Below are positions 1 to 8,209 of a stretch of 46,912 nucleotides of DNA, piece by piece. Made by a program: the position numbers and the translations under genes. The stretch covers positions 1 through 46,912 of the forward strand of contig NZ_JAIMIB010000024.1 in the NCBI RefSeq assembly GCF_019966515.1. The letters run 5' to 3'. This DNA comes from Roseovarius aestuarii. Its GTDB lineage: Bacteria > Pseudomonadota > Alphaproteobacteria > Rhodobacterales > Rhodobacteraceae. Position 1 is the stretch's first letter. Every line of letters starts with the position of its first letter. Below the pieces are notes generated by a model, which saw nothing but the letters and a program-made list of their open reading frames with translations, was not told where the DNA came from and made no database searches.

Positions 1-380
1 TTGTCCATCTCGACCCCGATGGTGCCGCGGTCGAGCTTGCGGTCAGCAAGCTGTGCCGAGAGGTAATCCATCGGGTGCCGCTCGGTCGATTGCACGTAGT
101 GGTCCGGGTAACCGATGATGTTAGCGGGGTCCATAAAGCAGGTTCTGAGCGCGCCGTTGGCATCCTGCCCGCGCCCATACCAGATCGGTTCGCCGTCGAG
201 CCCAAGCACCACGCATTGATGCACGTAAAAGGACCAGCCGTCATAGCCCGTGAGCCAGTTCATGTTGCTGGGATCGGTGACAATCAGCAAGTCCAGCCCG
301 CGTTCGGCCATGGCGGTGCGGGTCTTCGCGATACGCGCCGCAAATTCATCGCGCGAGAAATGGAGTTTCGGTGTTGGCAT
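1..380 (-). CDS. doeA: Ectoine hydrolase DoeA (EutD), N-terminal part, cut by the window edge
   Basis: The first 126 residues of an M24 (creatinase/aminopeptidase P-fold) enzyme are visible; the catalytic C-terminal pita-bread domain lies outside the window. Recognisable stretches are LLIVTDPSNMNWLTGYDGWS at about residue 32 and the later DHYVQSTERHPMDYLS, which are typical of ectoine hydrolase, the cytoplasmic enzyme that opens the ectoine ring to N-acetyl-diaminobutyrate. The ATG at 380 lies 18 bases after the eutC stop, so the two genes are almost certainly co-transcribed. Family assignment is by resemblance of the N-terminal domain and by the eutC neighbour. Confidence 0.85.
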   Translation of the reverse strand, partial: MPTPKLHFSRDEFAARIAKTRTAMAERGLDLLIVTDPSNMNWLTGYDGWSFYVHQCVVLGLDGEPIWYGRGQDANGALRTCFMDPANIIGYPDHYVQSTERHPMDYLSAQLADRKLDRGTIGVEMD

Positions 381-398
381 GATCGATGCTCCGCTAAG

Positions 399-1391
399 TC
401 AGCTTGTAAAGGTGGCGCCCAGGCCAGCGGCTTCGGCGCGCTGACGGGCAAGCGTCGCGATGGCGGTGTCCTGCACGCCCGTGCCGGTCAGATCGGCGAT
501 GATGAGATCGTTGCCGGACTGGCGACCAGGGGCCTTGCACGACGTGATATCACCGAGTTCGGTGAACTGGCGATCTGCCGGGAATACCCCCGCTTTGATC
601 GCACTGCGCAGCTCGCCCTTGAGAGCGCATTGCGACTGGTTGTCGGGCACATAAAGCGTCGCCTTGGCAAGGCAGCCGGGGTCCAGTTCGACCTTATGTT
701 CCTGATCCGAGCCCATGGCGATGACAAGCTGTCCCGGCTGCAGCCAGTCGCTTTGAATCAGCGGCGTGTCCGACGGTGTCGTGGTGACCACGATATCAGC
801 CAAGGCCACGGCGTTGGCGGGGTCGATGCTGGCAGTGGCGTCCATCCCAAGCTCGTTGCGCAGATCGGTACAGGCGGTTTCGGCCTTGGCGCCATCCCGC
901 GCCCAGATCACGGCGCTGGTGATCCCCCGCACAAGGGCCATAGCCTTGAGTTGCAGCCGTGCTTGTACACCCGCGCCAATAACGCACACACGGGCCGCAT
1001 CTTCACGGGCGAGATGGCGCGCGGCAACAGCCCCTGCCGCAGCAGTGCGCACATCCGTAAGGTATCCATTGTCAAGAAGCAGTGCCTCGAGCACGCCCGT
1101 GGTGCTTGAGAACAGCACCATCAGGCCCGAGGTGGACGGCAACCCCAGTTTGGGATTGTCAAAGAAACCCGGGCTCATCTTCACGGCAAAACTGTCGATA
1201 CCAGGAACATAGGCGGACTTTACGCAAACCTCGCCATTATGATCCGGCACCATCAGCGTCATGATCGGCGGCATCACCACCTTGCCGCCTGCCAGCGTCG
1301 TGAAGCCCTGTTCAACACACTCCACCGCGTCGATATCCAGCGGCACCAGATCGCGCAGCTCACCCTCGGTCAGTATCTTGATGTCAGGCAT
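399..1391 (-). CDS. eutC: Cyclodeaminase of the ornithine cyclodeaminase/mu-crystallin family, ectoine utilisation protein EutC
   Basis: 330 residues, full family length. Visible features: Lys71 in FAVKMSPGF, Arg115 in DVRTAAAG, a Rossmann nucleotide loop VIGAGVQARLQ (about 138-148) for NAD(H), and the acidic DLTGTGVQD (300-308). These match ornithine cyclodeaminase-type enzymes. Position directly before doeA identifies it as EutC, an ectoine-degradation protein that acts on an ectoine-derived diamino acid; the exact reaction is less certain. Usual partners EutA/EutB are not upstream: the preceding genes are a HIT protein and a glycosyltransferase. A G-rich stretch (GGGG) just before the ATG may be the ribosome binding site. 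Confidence 0.85.
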   Translation of the reverse strand: MPDIKILTEGELRDLVPLDIDAVECVEQGFTTLAGGKVVMPPIMTLMVPDHNGEVCVKSAYVPGIDSFAVKMSPGFFDNPKLGLPSTSGLMVLFSSTTGVLEALLLDNGYLTDVRTAAAGAVAARHLAREDAARVCVIGAGVQARLQLKAMALVRGITSAVIWARDGAKAETACTDLRNELGMDATASIDPANAVALADIVVTTTPSDTPLIQSDWLQPGQLVIAMGSDQEHKVELDPGCLAKATLYVPDNQSQCALKGELRSAIKAGVFPADRQFTELGDITSCKAPGRQSGNDLIIADLTGTGVQDTAIATLARQRAEAAGLGATFTS

Positions 1392-1451
1392 CTACCCCCC
1401 TGTTATCTGGGTCACGTCCATCCCTTGTCGGGAAAGATCTTTGACTTGTGG

Positions 1452-1835
1452 TCACGTGGTCTTGGATAGCATCCGTCCCAGCGGCTTGCCTCCCAGAATG
1501 TGCATATGGAAATGCGGCACCTCCTGCACACCGTCGTCACCGGCATTTGCAATGGTGCGGTAGCCGTCGCCGTCCTCGCCGGGCTGGATACCCTTCATCT
1601 GACAGACCGCGCCGATGGTGCGGGTGAAATCGGCGATTTCGGCATCGCTGGCTTCAAGTGCGAAATGGTCGTGGCAGACATAGGCGCCCTTTGGGATCAC
1701 AAGCACATGCACCGGCGCCTGTGGTTGTATATCGTTGAAGGCCAGGCTGTGTTCGGTTTCAAGAACCGTGTCATTGGGAATCTCGCCGCGCAGGATCTTG
1801 GCAAAGATGTTCTGGTTGTCATAGGCGTATGGCAT
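1452..1835 (-). CDS. HIT family (histidine triad) nucleotide-binding protein
   Basis: 127 residues, the usual length of Hint-type HIT proteins. The defining triad is seen as H108-F-H110-M-H112 within PHFHMHILGG, and the N-terminal NIFAKILRGEIP and mid-protein HVLVIPK are characteristic. Such proteins hydrolyse purine nucleoside phosphoramidates; the physiological substrate is usually unknown. The ATG at 1835 was chosen over the in-frame ATG at 1850 because GAGGA lies about 7 bases before it and the protein then begins as typical homologues do (MPYAYD). It lies 11 bases after the stop of the upstream glycosyltransferase gene and is probably co-transcribed with it. Confidence 0.9.
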   Translation of the reverse strand: MPYAYDNQNIFAKILRGEIPNDTVLETEHSLAFNDIQPQAPVHVLVIPKGAYVCHDHFALEASDAEIADFTRTIGAVCQMKGIQPGEDGDGYRTIANAGDDGVQEVPHFHMHILGGKPLGRMLSKTT

Positions 1836-1846
1836 AAGCGGTGTCC

Positions 1847-3424
1847 TCAATCGGCAAACAGATGTTCCTGCTGCACAATGTCCTGCGTTTTTTCGACCGG
1901 AAGATCAAGGAAGCGGGCCAGCAGGTTGGCGTTCCGCTCGGGTTCTGTCGATTGGTGCATTACCAGGTGGTTTTCGAACTCAGAATCCCTGATACGGTCG
2001 CTCTCGAACGTCATGTCACCGCGAATTGTCGGTAACAGGCGCTCCAACGTGTCGGAGGGTGTCTGCTCACCGGCAAGACCCACGCGCATGGCATGGCCGA
2101 TCAGGTATTCATCGGTAAACTCGCACTGCACCTCAAGCAGTTTCGTGGTGGACCGGTCGCCGCAGAAATCCTGTAGCAGGTCCAGATTGCCCGGATCGAT
2201 GCAGACGATCAGACGGTCGGTTTCGAAGTAGTCGAACAGCATCCGCATCAGTGCGCGGCGGTGGCGGGTACGTTTGCCCAGCGTGGCCTGAATGCCGCCC
2301 AGATCGGGCAGGGCGGTGTCCTCTTCGTTAAAGAGATATTCGATCGCGGGCACGTTGGTGACCTGGCGAATGCGTTCCAGCAGACGTTTGGCAACATGCC
2401 ATTTCTTGCAGATCACGATCATCAGTTCACGCTCGCGCCCCAACGTGCTTTCGGTTTCCCAGAAGCGACTTGCGAAGCGGCGGCCGATCCGTCCTCGCCC
2501 GCTCAGAAACTTGAAAAGACTGCGCCCCTCATTCGAGATCTGGAACTGCGCCTCGTCATTGGAATATAGCGCGCCAAGCCGCTTCTTGAGTTCAAGCGCC
2601 TCAGGGCTGATTTTGCGGGCGAAGAGAAAGTCCTGACTAAGCAGCAGATCATAGTGATCATTATAGAAGGTAACGGGTATTCCGTAATCGGTGAACATCA
2701 GGAAGGTCAGGGTACGTGTCTCGATCTCGGACTCGGGTACCAGATGGCGCACGAGCGTCTGGAAAAAGGTTTCATCCGGAATCCAGGTCGAGCGGAAAAA
2801 GCGCATCACATCCGTGCGCCGCCGGGTGAAATCGAGGATCCACTCGACCGTGCGGCGGCGCAGACACCACCACTGGCTGCCGATCTGGATTTGGATGTCA
2901 TGCGGGATGTCACGAACCAGCCCCAGCTTTTTCTGCATGCTGAGGCTGGTGTAAAATAGCTGTTTGTTCTTTCGTTCGTTGAAAAAATGGCGATAGATCA
3001 GCCGTTCTTCCTTCATCCCGGTCTTGATCCAGTCGCTTTCGAAATAATCGAAGCTTTCGATGTAATCCACATCGTGTTCGTCAAGCAGATCATGGGCGTA
3101 TCTCGCAGATTTGATCGCGGCACAATCGCCGGACAGCATGTAGAAATGTGTGGCCCGGGGAAATTCTTTTACAGCGGCGTCGATCGCATTCAGCGTGGCC
3201 TGGACAAGGCTCCATTCCCCCCAGCCGCATCTGACCCGTTTTCTGGCGAAGGTCACGTTTGGATTGTCGGCCAAGGCCTCGCGTATCTGGCGGTAGTGGT
3301 CCGGTTTCGCCCGCGCATCGAAATGGATCGCCATGTAGTCGCCCGCGGCCGTCAACATCTGCGCCTGCCCAATGACCGCTTTGGGATCCTTATGGCAGAG
3401 AAGAATGAAGGCGATTTTGGCCAT
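1847..3424 (-). CDS. GT14-family beta-1,6-N-acetylglucosaminyltransferase-like glycosyltransferase with DUF5928-type C-terminus
   Basis: 525 residues. The first 290 or so resemble the core-2/I-branching (GT14) fold: MAKIAFILLCHKDP at the N-terminus, YMAIHFDARA, THFYMLSGDCAAIKS (about 92-106) and the IPDETFFQTL motif. The remaining 230 residues carry charged and helical sequence with no catalytic motif that I recognise and match the DUF5928 extension common in Rhodobacterales. Likely a cytoplasmic enzyme adding GlcNAc-type sugar to a surface polysaccharide; donor and acceptor are unknown. A sulfotransferase gene diverges 150 bases upstream, which suggests a shared role in modified surface polysaccharide. 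Confidence 0.8.
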   Translation of the reverse strand: MAKIAFILLCHKDPKAVIGQAQMLTAAGDYMAIHFDARAKPDHYRQIREALADNPNVTFARKRVRCGWGEWSLVQATLNAIDAAVKEFPRATHFYMLSGDCAAIKSARYAHDLLDEHDVDYIESFDYFESDWIKTGMKEERLIYRHFFNERKNKQLFYTSLSMQKKLGLVRDIPHDIQIQIGSQWWCLRRRTVEWILDFTRRRTDVMRFFRSTWIPDETFFQTLVRHLVPESEIETRTLTFLMFTDYGIPVTFYNDHYDLLLSQDFLFARKISPEALELKKRLGALYSNDEAQFQISNEGRSLFKFLSGRGRIGRRFASRFWETESTLGRERELMIVICKKWHVAKRLLERIRQVTNVPAIEYLFNEEDTALPDLGGIQATLGKRTRHRRALMRMLFDYFETDRLIVCIDPGNLDLLQDFCGDRSTTKLLEVQCEFTDEYLIGHAMRVGLAGEQTPSDTLERLLPTIRGDMTFESDRIRDSEFENHLVMHQSTEPERNANLLARFLDLPVEKTQDIVQQEHLFAD

Positions 3425-3574
3425 GTTGGAAACGAACTACCGGATGCTGCCTCGATTGTTTACATTGATAAGCATGAATAGGTGTTGAATAAACAGGCTT
3501 TCTTTGAATTTTTTAACGGGTTAAAAACCACTAAGCCCGATTAAACCGGGCAGATCGAGCGTGGAGGCGGCAGA

Positions 3575-4393
3575 ATGGGGTTTCCCGGCACCTGGATGAC
3601 CGAAAGTGAATCCGTAGTTTACCGCGTGGTGCCGAAATGCGCCTGCTCGACCATCGGTCAAATCCTTTACTATTCCGATCATGGCGAATTCTTCGATGGT
3701 GATATTCACGATGCCACCGATGGGCTGCATAAATGGGCCCGAGAGGAAAGCCAGCCGACCATCACGGCCAATGTAACAGCGCATGGGTCCTATGCCTTCA
3801 CTTGCGTGCGCAATCCCTACACCCGTATCCTCAGCAGCTTTTTCGACAAGATCTGCGGCATTCAGCGCAATGGTAAGCGGTATCGCGGAAAGTTGGTGCC
3901 GCTTCTGGTGCAGAAATACGGGATTGAGGTTGGCGGCGAGGATGGCAAACAGGAGTTCGACCAGGTCCAGAGCTTCCGGCGGTTCCTGCTCTTTGCGCGC
4001 GACACCATTCGCTGGCGCCGCCCGATGGAACCTGACATTCACTGGTCGGCGCAATCCGGCCACGTCTCGACCTTCATCGTCAATGGGGGCACCTATGACA
4101 AGATTTTCTGGACCGAGAAGTTCAATGACGGCATGGGCGAGGTTCTGAAATCAATCAAGACACCGAAGAAGGTCAATATCAAGAAAATCCCGCGGTTCAA
4201 CGAGTCCGAGGGGCATGGCCCAAAGCGAGCGCACCCGGTTGAGGATTATTTCGACGATCTGTCGATGCATCTTGTCTATGAAATCTACAAACGCGATTTT
4301 GACTTGTTCAAGTATGATTTCGAAGATCCATCCAACAAGATGCCGATCGGCGAGATTGATCTGGACGAGGTGCATGTCAAGCTGGGCGAGTAG
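3575..4393 (+). CDS. Sulfotransferase family 2 protein (carbohydrate sulfotransferase-like)
   Basis: 272 residues. The PAPS 5'-phosphosulfate loop is seen as VVPKCACSTIGQ (19-30) and the 3'-phosphate motif as CVRNPYTRILSSFF (77-90, with Arg79 and Ser88). These place it in the Sulfotransfer_2 family, which moves sulfate from PAPS to sugars. GGAGG about 7 bases before the ATG at 3575 supports the start. It diverges from the GT14 glycosyltransferase and its stop abuts the next ATG (TAGATG at 4391-4396). Likely acts on a surface glycan; the acceptor is unknown. The protein has no signal peptide or membrane segment. Confidence 0.85.
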   Translation: MGFPGTWMTESESVVYRVVPKCACSTIGQILYYSDHGEFFDGDIHDATDGLHKWAREESQPTITANVTAHGSYAFTCVRNPYTRILSSFFDKICGIQRNGKRYRGKLVPLLVQKYGIEVGGEDGKQEFDQVQSFRRFLLFARDTIRWRRPMEPDIHWSAQSGHVSTFIVNGGTYDKIFWTEKFNDGMGEVLKSIKTPKKVNIKKIPRFNESEGHGPKRAHPVEDYFDDLSMHLVYEIYKRDFDLFKYDFEDPSNKMPIGEIDLDEVHVKLGE

Positions 4394-4798
4394 ATGGTTG
4401 GGTATTCGGGCCGCCCGCTGCACGCCAAACTGGGGCTTAAGCCCGGCATCAAAGCTGTCTTGCTGGATGAGCCTGACAATTATGCTGAATTGCTGGGGCC
4501 GAATGTGCCCGACGTTGTGTTTCAGCGGAAGCTGACGAGTGGCGCCGCTTTCACCCACCTGTTCACGACCAGACGGGCAGAATTGGAAAAATCTCTGCGC
4601 ATTGCGCTACCGGTTATGGCGCGTGACGGCATGATCTGGGTCAGCTGGCCCAAGAAAGCGTCGAAACGGCCAACGGATGTGACCGAGGATGTCATCCGCG
4701 AAATAGCTTTGCCGATGGGGCTGCTCGATGTGAAGGTTTGCGCAGTTGATGCTGTCTGGTCTGGATTGAAACTGATGATCCGGAAAGAGCTGCGGTGA
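4394..4798 (+). CDS. DUF3052-family protein
   Basis: 134 residues beginning immediately after the sulfotransferase stop codon, so probably translationally coupled to it. Visible sequence: MVGYSGRPLHAKLGLKPG at the N-terminus, then MIWVSWPKKASKR (about 80) and a conserved-looking ending DAVWSGLKLMIRK. This pattern is that of DUF3052, a small cytoplasmic family of unknown function often found as a stand-alone gene. No catalytic motif is visible. Assignment to the family is by resemblance; function is not known. Confidence 0.7.
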   Translation: MVGYSGRPLHAKLGLKPGIKAVLLDEPDNYAELLGPNVPDVVFQRKLTSGAAFTHLFTTRRAELEKSLRIALPVMARDGMIWVSWPKKASKRPTDVTEDVIREIALPMGLLDVKVCAVDAVWSGLKLMIRKELR

Positions 4799-4891
4799 GG
4801 CAGCCTTGCAATAGTTGCCAAAGGTCAGGATTTCCTGACCTATCATTTTTTCCGGAAATATAGAAAACTGTTCTCAGGGGCAAATTTTAGT

Positions 4892-5002
4892 ATGATAAAT
4901 AGTATCTCCCGACGTACTTTGCTCTTGGATGGCGGGGCGGTGATTGGTGGGTGGGCGACCCGGCATTTCACCCCCGCCAAACCCAAATCTGGATGGGGCT
5001 AA
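4892..5002 (+). pseudogene. Possible remnant: short ORF with a Tat-like leader
   Basis: A 36-residue ORF begins MINSISRRTLLLDGG, which looks like a twin-arginine export leader (SRRTLLL followed by a hydrophobic stretch AVIGGWA), and then stops after PAKPKSGWG. A leader without a mature protein suggests the 5' end of a decayed gene. Nothing in the next 290 bases continues it in any frame that I can see. No clear ribosome binding site. Low confidence; it may be chance. Confidence 0.25.
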
Positions 5003-5008
5003 GTCGCT

Positions 5009-5055
5009 TGAGCCCGGTGGGGCCACCACTAGATTGAACGACACTAGCGGGCTCA
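5009..5055. repeat. Inverted repeat with nested hairpin in the 4.8-5.3 kb non-coding stretch
   Basis: TGAGCCCG (5009-5016) pairs with CGGGCTCA (5048-5055), eight perfect base pairs. Inside lies a second palindrome, GGTGG-GG-CCACC (5016-5027), and a direct repeat ACTAG on both sides of the loop. There is no T-run, so this is not a typical terminator. The rest of 4799-5295 holds the remnant ORF at 4892 and the cnoX promoter, and nothing else that I can identify. Confidence 0.4.
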
Positions 5056-5141
5056 GCACTTCCCGCATTATTGCCGTTGCTTCCAGGTGACGCGGCCGGC
5101 GGCGACCTCGTATATTTCTCTCTCAGACGTTCATTGGCAAT

Positions 5142-5169
5142 TTGTCAGGCGCCGCGCCGCTGCTATAGT
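5142..5169 (+). promoter_or_regulatory. Sigma-70-type promoter upstream of cnoX
   Basis: TTGTCA (5142-5147) and TATAGT (5164-5169) are separated by 16 bases and lie about 125 bases before the cnoX ATG. Both hexamers are close to consensus (5/6 each). No competing gene starts in between. Confidence 0.5.
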
Positions 5170-5295
5170 GCGCGCCGAACCTGGGAAAGACATCAATCGG
5201 GCAGGTCTTGCCACGTCCTGGCCTCTTGCAACCGCACACAGGGTACGCCATGTAAGCCTCAACCTATTCCAGTAAGCTCAACAAACAGGTGCGAC

Positions 5296-6204
5296 ATGCT
5301 TGAACTTGGCAGCCAACCCCCCGCGCAAGACCTGATCAAGGATGTGTCCGAGGCCGATTTCATGGCCGAGGTGATCGAGACTTCCAAGACGACCCCGGTG
5401 ATTGTCGATTTCTGGGCGCCCTGGTGCGGTCCCTGCAAAACCCTTGGCCCGGCGCTTGAGGCAGCAGTGACCAAGGCCAAGGGCGCGGTCAGGATGGCCA
5501 AGGTCAATGTCGACGAAAACCAGGGCATCGCCGGGCAGCTTAGGGTGCAGTCGATTCCGACAGTCTATGCGTTCTGGCAGGGCCAGCCGATTGATGGCTT
5601 TCAAGGCGCGGTGCCGCCGTCCGAAATCGACGCTTTCGTCGAACGCACGGTCAAAGCCGCAGGTGGAGATGCCAGTGGTGGGCTGGAAGAGGCCGTCGCC
5701 GCCGCCAATGAGATGCTTGACGAAGGTGCTGCCACTGATGCGGCACAGACCTTTGCCGCCATTTTACAGGAAGATCCTGCAAACGCCCCGGCCTATGCCG
5801 GGCTGGCGCGGGCTCATATCGCGATGGATGATCTAGATCAGGCCGAGGCAATCCTGAACGGCGCCCCGGTTGAGATCAGCCAGACACCCGAGCTTGAGGC
5901 GGCCCATGCGCAGCTAGAACTGGCGCGCCAGGCCGCGGATGCCGGGCCGGTTGGCGAGTTGCAGGCGCAGGTCGAGGCCAATCCCGAGGATCATCAGGCA
6001 CGGTTCGATCTGGCGCAGGCGCTGAGTGCCAATGGCCAGACGCAAGAAGCCGTCGATCAGTTGCTGGAACTGTTCCGCCGAGATGCCGAGTGGAACGAAG
6101 GCGCCGCCAAGCAACAGCTGTTCACCCTTTTTGATGCGCTCAAACCCAATGATCCGGTGGTGTTGAATGGTCGTCGCAAGCTGAGCTCAATGATATTTGC
6201 CTGA
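5296..6204 (+). CDS. cnoX: CnoX/YbbN-like thioredoxin-fold co-chaperone with TPR domain
   Basis: 302 residues from the ATG at 5296. Residues 15-125 are a thioredoxin domain with the active site WCGPC (43-47) and cis-proline in SIPTVYAF (Pro88). Residues 140-300 are helical, alanine-rich TPR-like repeats (EAVAAANEMLDEGA, NAPAYAGLARAHIAMDD and onward). This two-part layout is that of CnoX (YbbN), a holdase chaperone-redoxin that protects proteins under oxidative stress and hands them to GroEL and DnaK. The longer reading frame from 5071 was rejected because its first 75 codons do not resemble the family. Unlike E. coli YbbN, both active-site cysteines are present. A LON-domain gene follows 27 bases downstream, a common pairing in alphaproteobacteria. 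Confidence 0.88.
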   Translation: MLELGSQPPAQDLIKDVSEADFMAEVIETSKTTPVIVDFWAPWCGPCKTLGPALEAAVTKAKGAVRMAKVNVDENQGIAGQLRVQSIPTVYAFWQGQPIDGFQGAVPPSEIDAFVERTVKAAGGDASGGLEEAVAAANEMLDEGAATDAAQTFAAILQEDPANAPAYAGLARAHIAMDDLDQAEAILNGAPVEISQTPELEAAHAQLELARQAADAGPVGELQAQVEANPEDHQARFDLAQALSANGQTQEAVDQLLELFRRDAEWNEGAAKQQLFTLFDALKPNDPVVLNGRRKLSSMIFA

Positions 6205-6231
6205 GCCGTATCCTGCGCTAGGTTGGTTTAC

Positions 6232-6876
6232 ATGAAACACCCTGCCGACCTGCCGGATGTCGTCCCGATCTTTCCCTTGCCGGGGGCGCTCCTGCTGCCG
6301 CGTTCTCGTCTTCCACTACATATTTTCGAACCACGCTATCTGGCGATGCTGGACGATGCGCTAAAAACGCCGGAGCGGATGATTGCGATGATCCAGCCGA
6401 ACCGGGTGCCCAATGGCTGCGACGATGCTCTTTACTCGATCGGATGCGCGGGCCGCATCACTCAGTTCTCTGAAACCGAGGATGGGCGATATATGATCAC
6501 GCTTTCCGGTCTGTCGCGATATCGGGTTGTCGAAGAGCTGGAAGGATTCACCCCCTATCGCCGCGCAAACGTATCATGGTCAGGGTTCGAGCGTGACCTG
6601 GGCCCGACAGATGTGGACGTGCATTTTCAGCGCGGGCCGTTTCTGGACCTGCTGGGGCGCTATTTCCACGCGCGTGAGTTGCAGACGGATTGGGAATCAC
6701 TGAAAGAGGCGGATGATGAATTGCTGATCAATTCATTGTCGATGTTGCTGGGTTTTGAACCCGAGGACAAACAGGCCCTACTGGAGGCACCATCGCTGAC
6801 GACCCGGCGCGAAACACTGGTGACATTGATCGAATTTGCCCTGCGCGGTGGTGACGACGAGGAATTGGTGCAATGA
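6232..6876 (+). CDS. LON peptidase substrate-binding-domain protein (stand-alone LON N-domain)
   Basis: 214 residues from the ATG at 6232 (a TTG at 6223 is also in frame but is less likely). The sequence shows the LON N-domain pattern: [30 protein letters not shown] in the first 45 residues (PIFPLPG and LHIFEPRY are diagnostic), then GCAGRITQF and [13 protein letters not shown]. No ATPase or protease domain follows, so it is a free substrate-binding domain of unknown client. It lies between cnoX and a Trm112-like gene, with the stop overlapping the next start by four bases (ATGA at 6873-6876). Confidence 0.88.
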   Translation: MKHPADLPDVVPIFPLPGALLLPRSRLPLHIFEPRYLAMLDDALKTPERMIAMIQPNRVPNGCDDALYSIGCAGRITQFSETEDGRYMITLSGLSRYRVVEELEGFTPYRRANVSWSGFERDLGPTDVDVHFQRGPFLDLLGRYFHARELQTDWESLKEADDELLINSLSMLLGFEPEDKQALLEAPSLTTRRETLVTLIEFALRGGDDEELVQ

Positions 6877-7064
6877 GCGATAAATTACCCGGCCCTGAAT
6901 TCGACCGTCGCATGTTGGAGGCGCTGATCTGCCCTCAGACACAATCACGGCTGGAATATGATGCAGATGCACAGGAACTGATCAGCCGTGCCGCCGGTTT
7001 GGCTTTTCCCATCCGCAGCGGCATACCGGTCATGCTGATAGACGAAGCGCGTGTTCTAGAGTGA
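6873..7064 (+). CDS. Trm112 family protein
   Basis: 63 residues. The sequence [21 protein letters not shown] and the ending [13 protein letters not shown] match the small Trm112/YcaR family. Eukaryotic Trm112 activates several methyltransferases; the bacterial role is not settled. Only one cysteine (CPQT) of the zinc site is kept, as in many bacterial members. ATGA overlap with the LON-domain gene indicates translational coupling. Confidence 0.9.
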   Translation: MSDKLPGPEFDRRMLEALICPQTQSRLEYDADAQELISRAAGLAFPIRSGIPVMLIDEARVLE

Positions 7065-7113
7065 GCGGCTGTCCTAACGCTCGTCATGAGAGATGAGATC
7101 TACCAGATTGGTT

Positions 7114-8169
7114 TTATTCGGCGGGTGCGAAGCCGGTGATGAGTTGACGTAAGCCAAGGGCTGCACCCACAAAAATGGCCAGGAAGGTGACGGGGGCGCT
7201 ATAGGCAAGAACGGAAAATGCCGAGATACCTTGCCCCACGCTGCATCCCACCGCAACAATTGCACCAGGACCCATCAGCGCCGCGCCCAGGATTTGCCGT
7301 TTCAACTCGCGCGGGTCCTCGCAGGCTTCCCAGCGGAAATGCCCTTTCGAGTACGATCCGAGTGCTGCGCCAATGACAACACCCAGGACTGAGCCTACGC
7401 TGAATGACAGGGCATTGCCTGAGGCTGTCATCGAATAGATGATCGTGTCGCCTATAGGCGCCGCAAAGGTATGGGTTTCAATCGGTTCCGCCTCGAATCC
7501 GGTGGTCGCAATCCAATAGGTGCCTATCCAACCCGACAAGATGGCCAGGCCGACAATCATACCCCAGAAAATATGCCCGGGCGATCTGCGCATTTCGCGG
7601 CTGGACAGGGCAGCAACAAGGATCAGAGCGCCAACCGCAAGACCTGTAACTGGAGGTGATATCCCCCAGATGCTTTCGCCGAGTTGTCCGATACCTTGCG
7701 GTGTCGTGGCGCCGGTTTCGGCGGGAAACAACCACACCCGAAAATGCGCAAGTGGCCCCGACATGACGAAATAGGCAGACAGGCCCATCACGATGACGAT
7801 CATGAACGAGCGCAGGTCACCACCGCCGAGCCGCGCCAGCGCGCCGTATCCGCAATTGCCGCTCAGGGCCATGCCATATCCGAAAAGAAGCCCTCCCACG
7901 ACCGAGCCGACTGGGTTCCAGACGCGGTCGAGATAGGCCGTCGCCGCGCCATCCAGGAACCCCAGAGCCATTGAAATCTGTGTGCCGATGACAGCCGTGG
8001 CGATTGCAATACCCCACATGCGCATGCGCCGGTTGTCTGATCCGTAAAGTACGTCTTCGATGGCGCCCAACGTGCAGAAACGACCAATGCGAGCGGCCAA
8101 CCCCAACGCGATACCGCCGATCAGGCCGATCAGCGCAGCTGCGTTGGCTTCTCCTAAAGTCTCCAGCAT
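7114..8169 (-). CDS. YeeE/YedE (TsuA-like) family sulfur-compound transporter
   Basis: 351 residues from the ATG at 8169 (GGAGG 8 bases upstream), nearly all hydrophobic, with about nine membrane helices. Three cysteines sit in conserved glycine-rich turns: Cys32 (GRFCTLGA), Cys106 (SGNCGYGA) and Cys309 (VGCSVGQG). These match the three-cysteine thiosulfate path of TsuA-type YeeE/YedE carriers, so import of thiosulfate or a related thiolated sulfur compound is likely. It is the last gene of the leftward soxS-soxR unit, 40 bases after soxR. The longer frame reaching 8325 overlaps soxR and has no family resemblance. Confidence 0.87.
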   Translation of the reverse strand: MLETLGEANAAALIGLIGGIALGLAARIGRFCTLGAIEDVLYGSDNRRMRMWGIAIATAVIGTQISMALGFLDGAATAYLDRVWNPVGSVVGGLLFGYGMALSGNCGYGALARLGGGDLRSFMIVIVMGLSAYFVMSGPLAHFRVWLFPAETGATTPQGIGQLGESIWGISPPVTGLAVGALILVAALSSREMRRSPGHIFWGMIVGLAILSGWIGTYWIATTGFEAEPIETHTFAAPIGDTIIYSMTASGNALSFSVGSVLGVVIGAALGSYSKGHFRWEACEDPRELKRQILGAALMGPGAIVAVGCSVGQGISAFSVLAYSAPVTFLAIFVGAALGLRQLITGFAPAE

Positions 8170-8209
8170 TTGGCCCCCTCCAGGCGCCGAAAAGCGGCCT
8201 GAAATCCAG

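Noticed and set aside
75..1109. Long plus-strand ORF over eutC
   Set aside because: It is antisense to eutC and doeA, with no family resemblance and arginine/histidine/glycine-rich shadow composition.
5071..5295. Upstream extension of cnoX
   Set aside because: Unlike the family, and the promoter at 5142-5169 lies within it.
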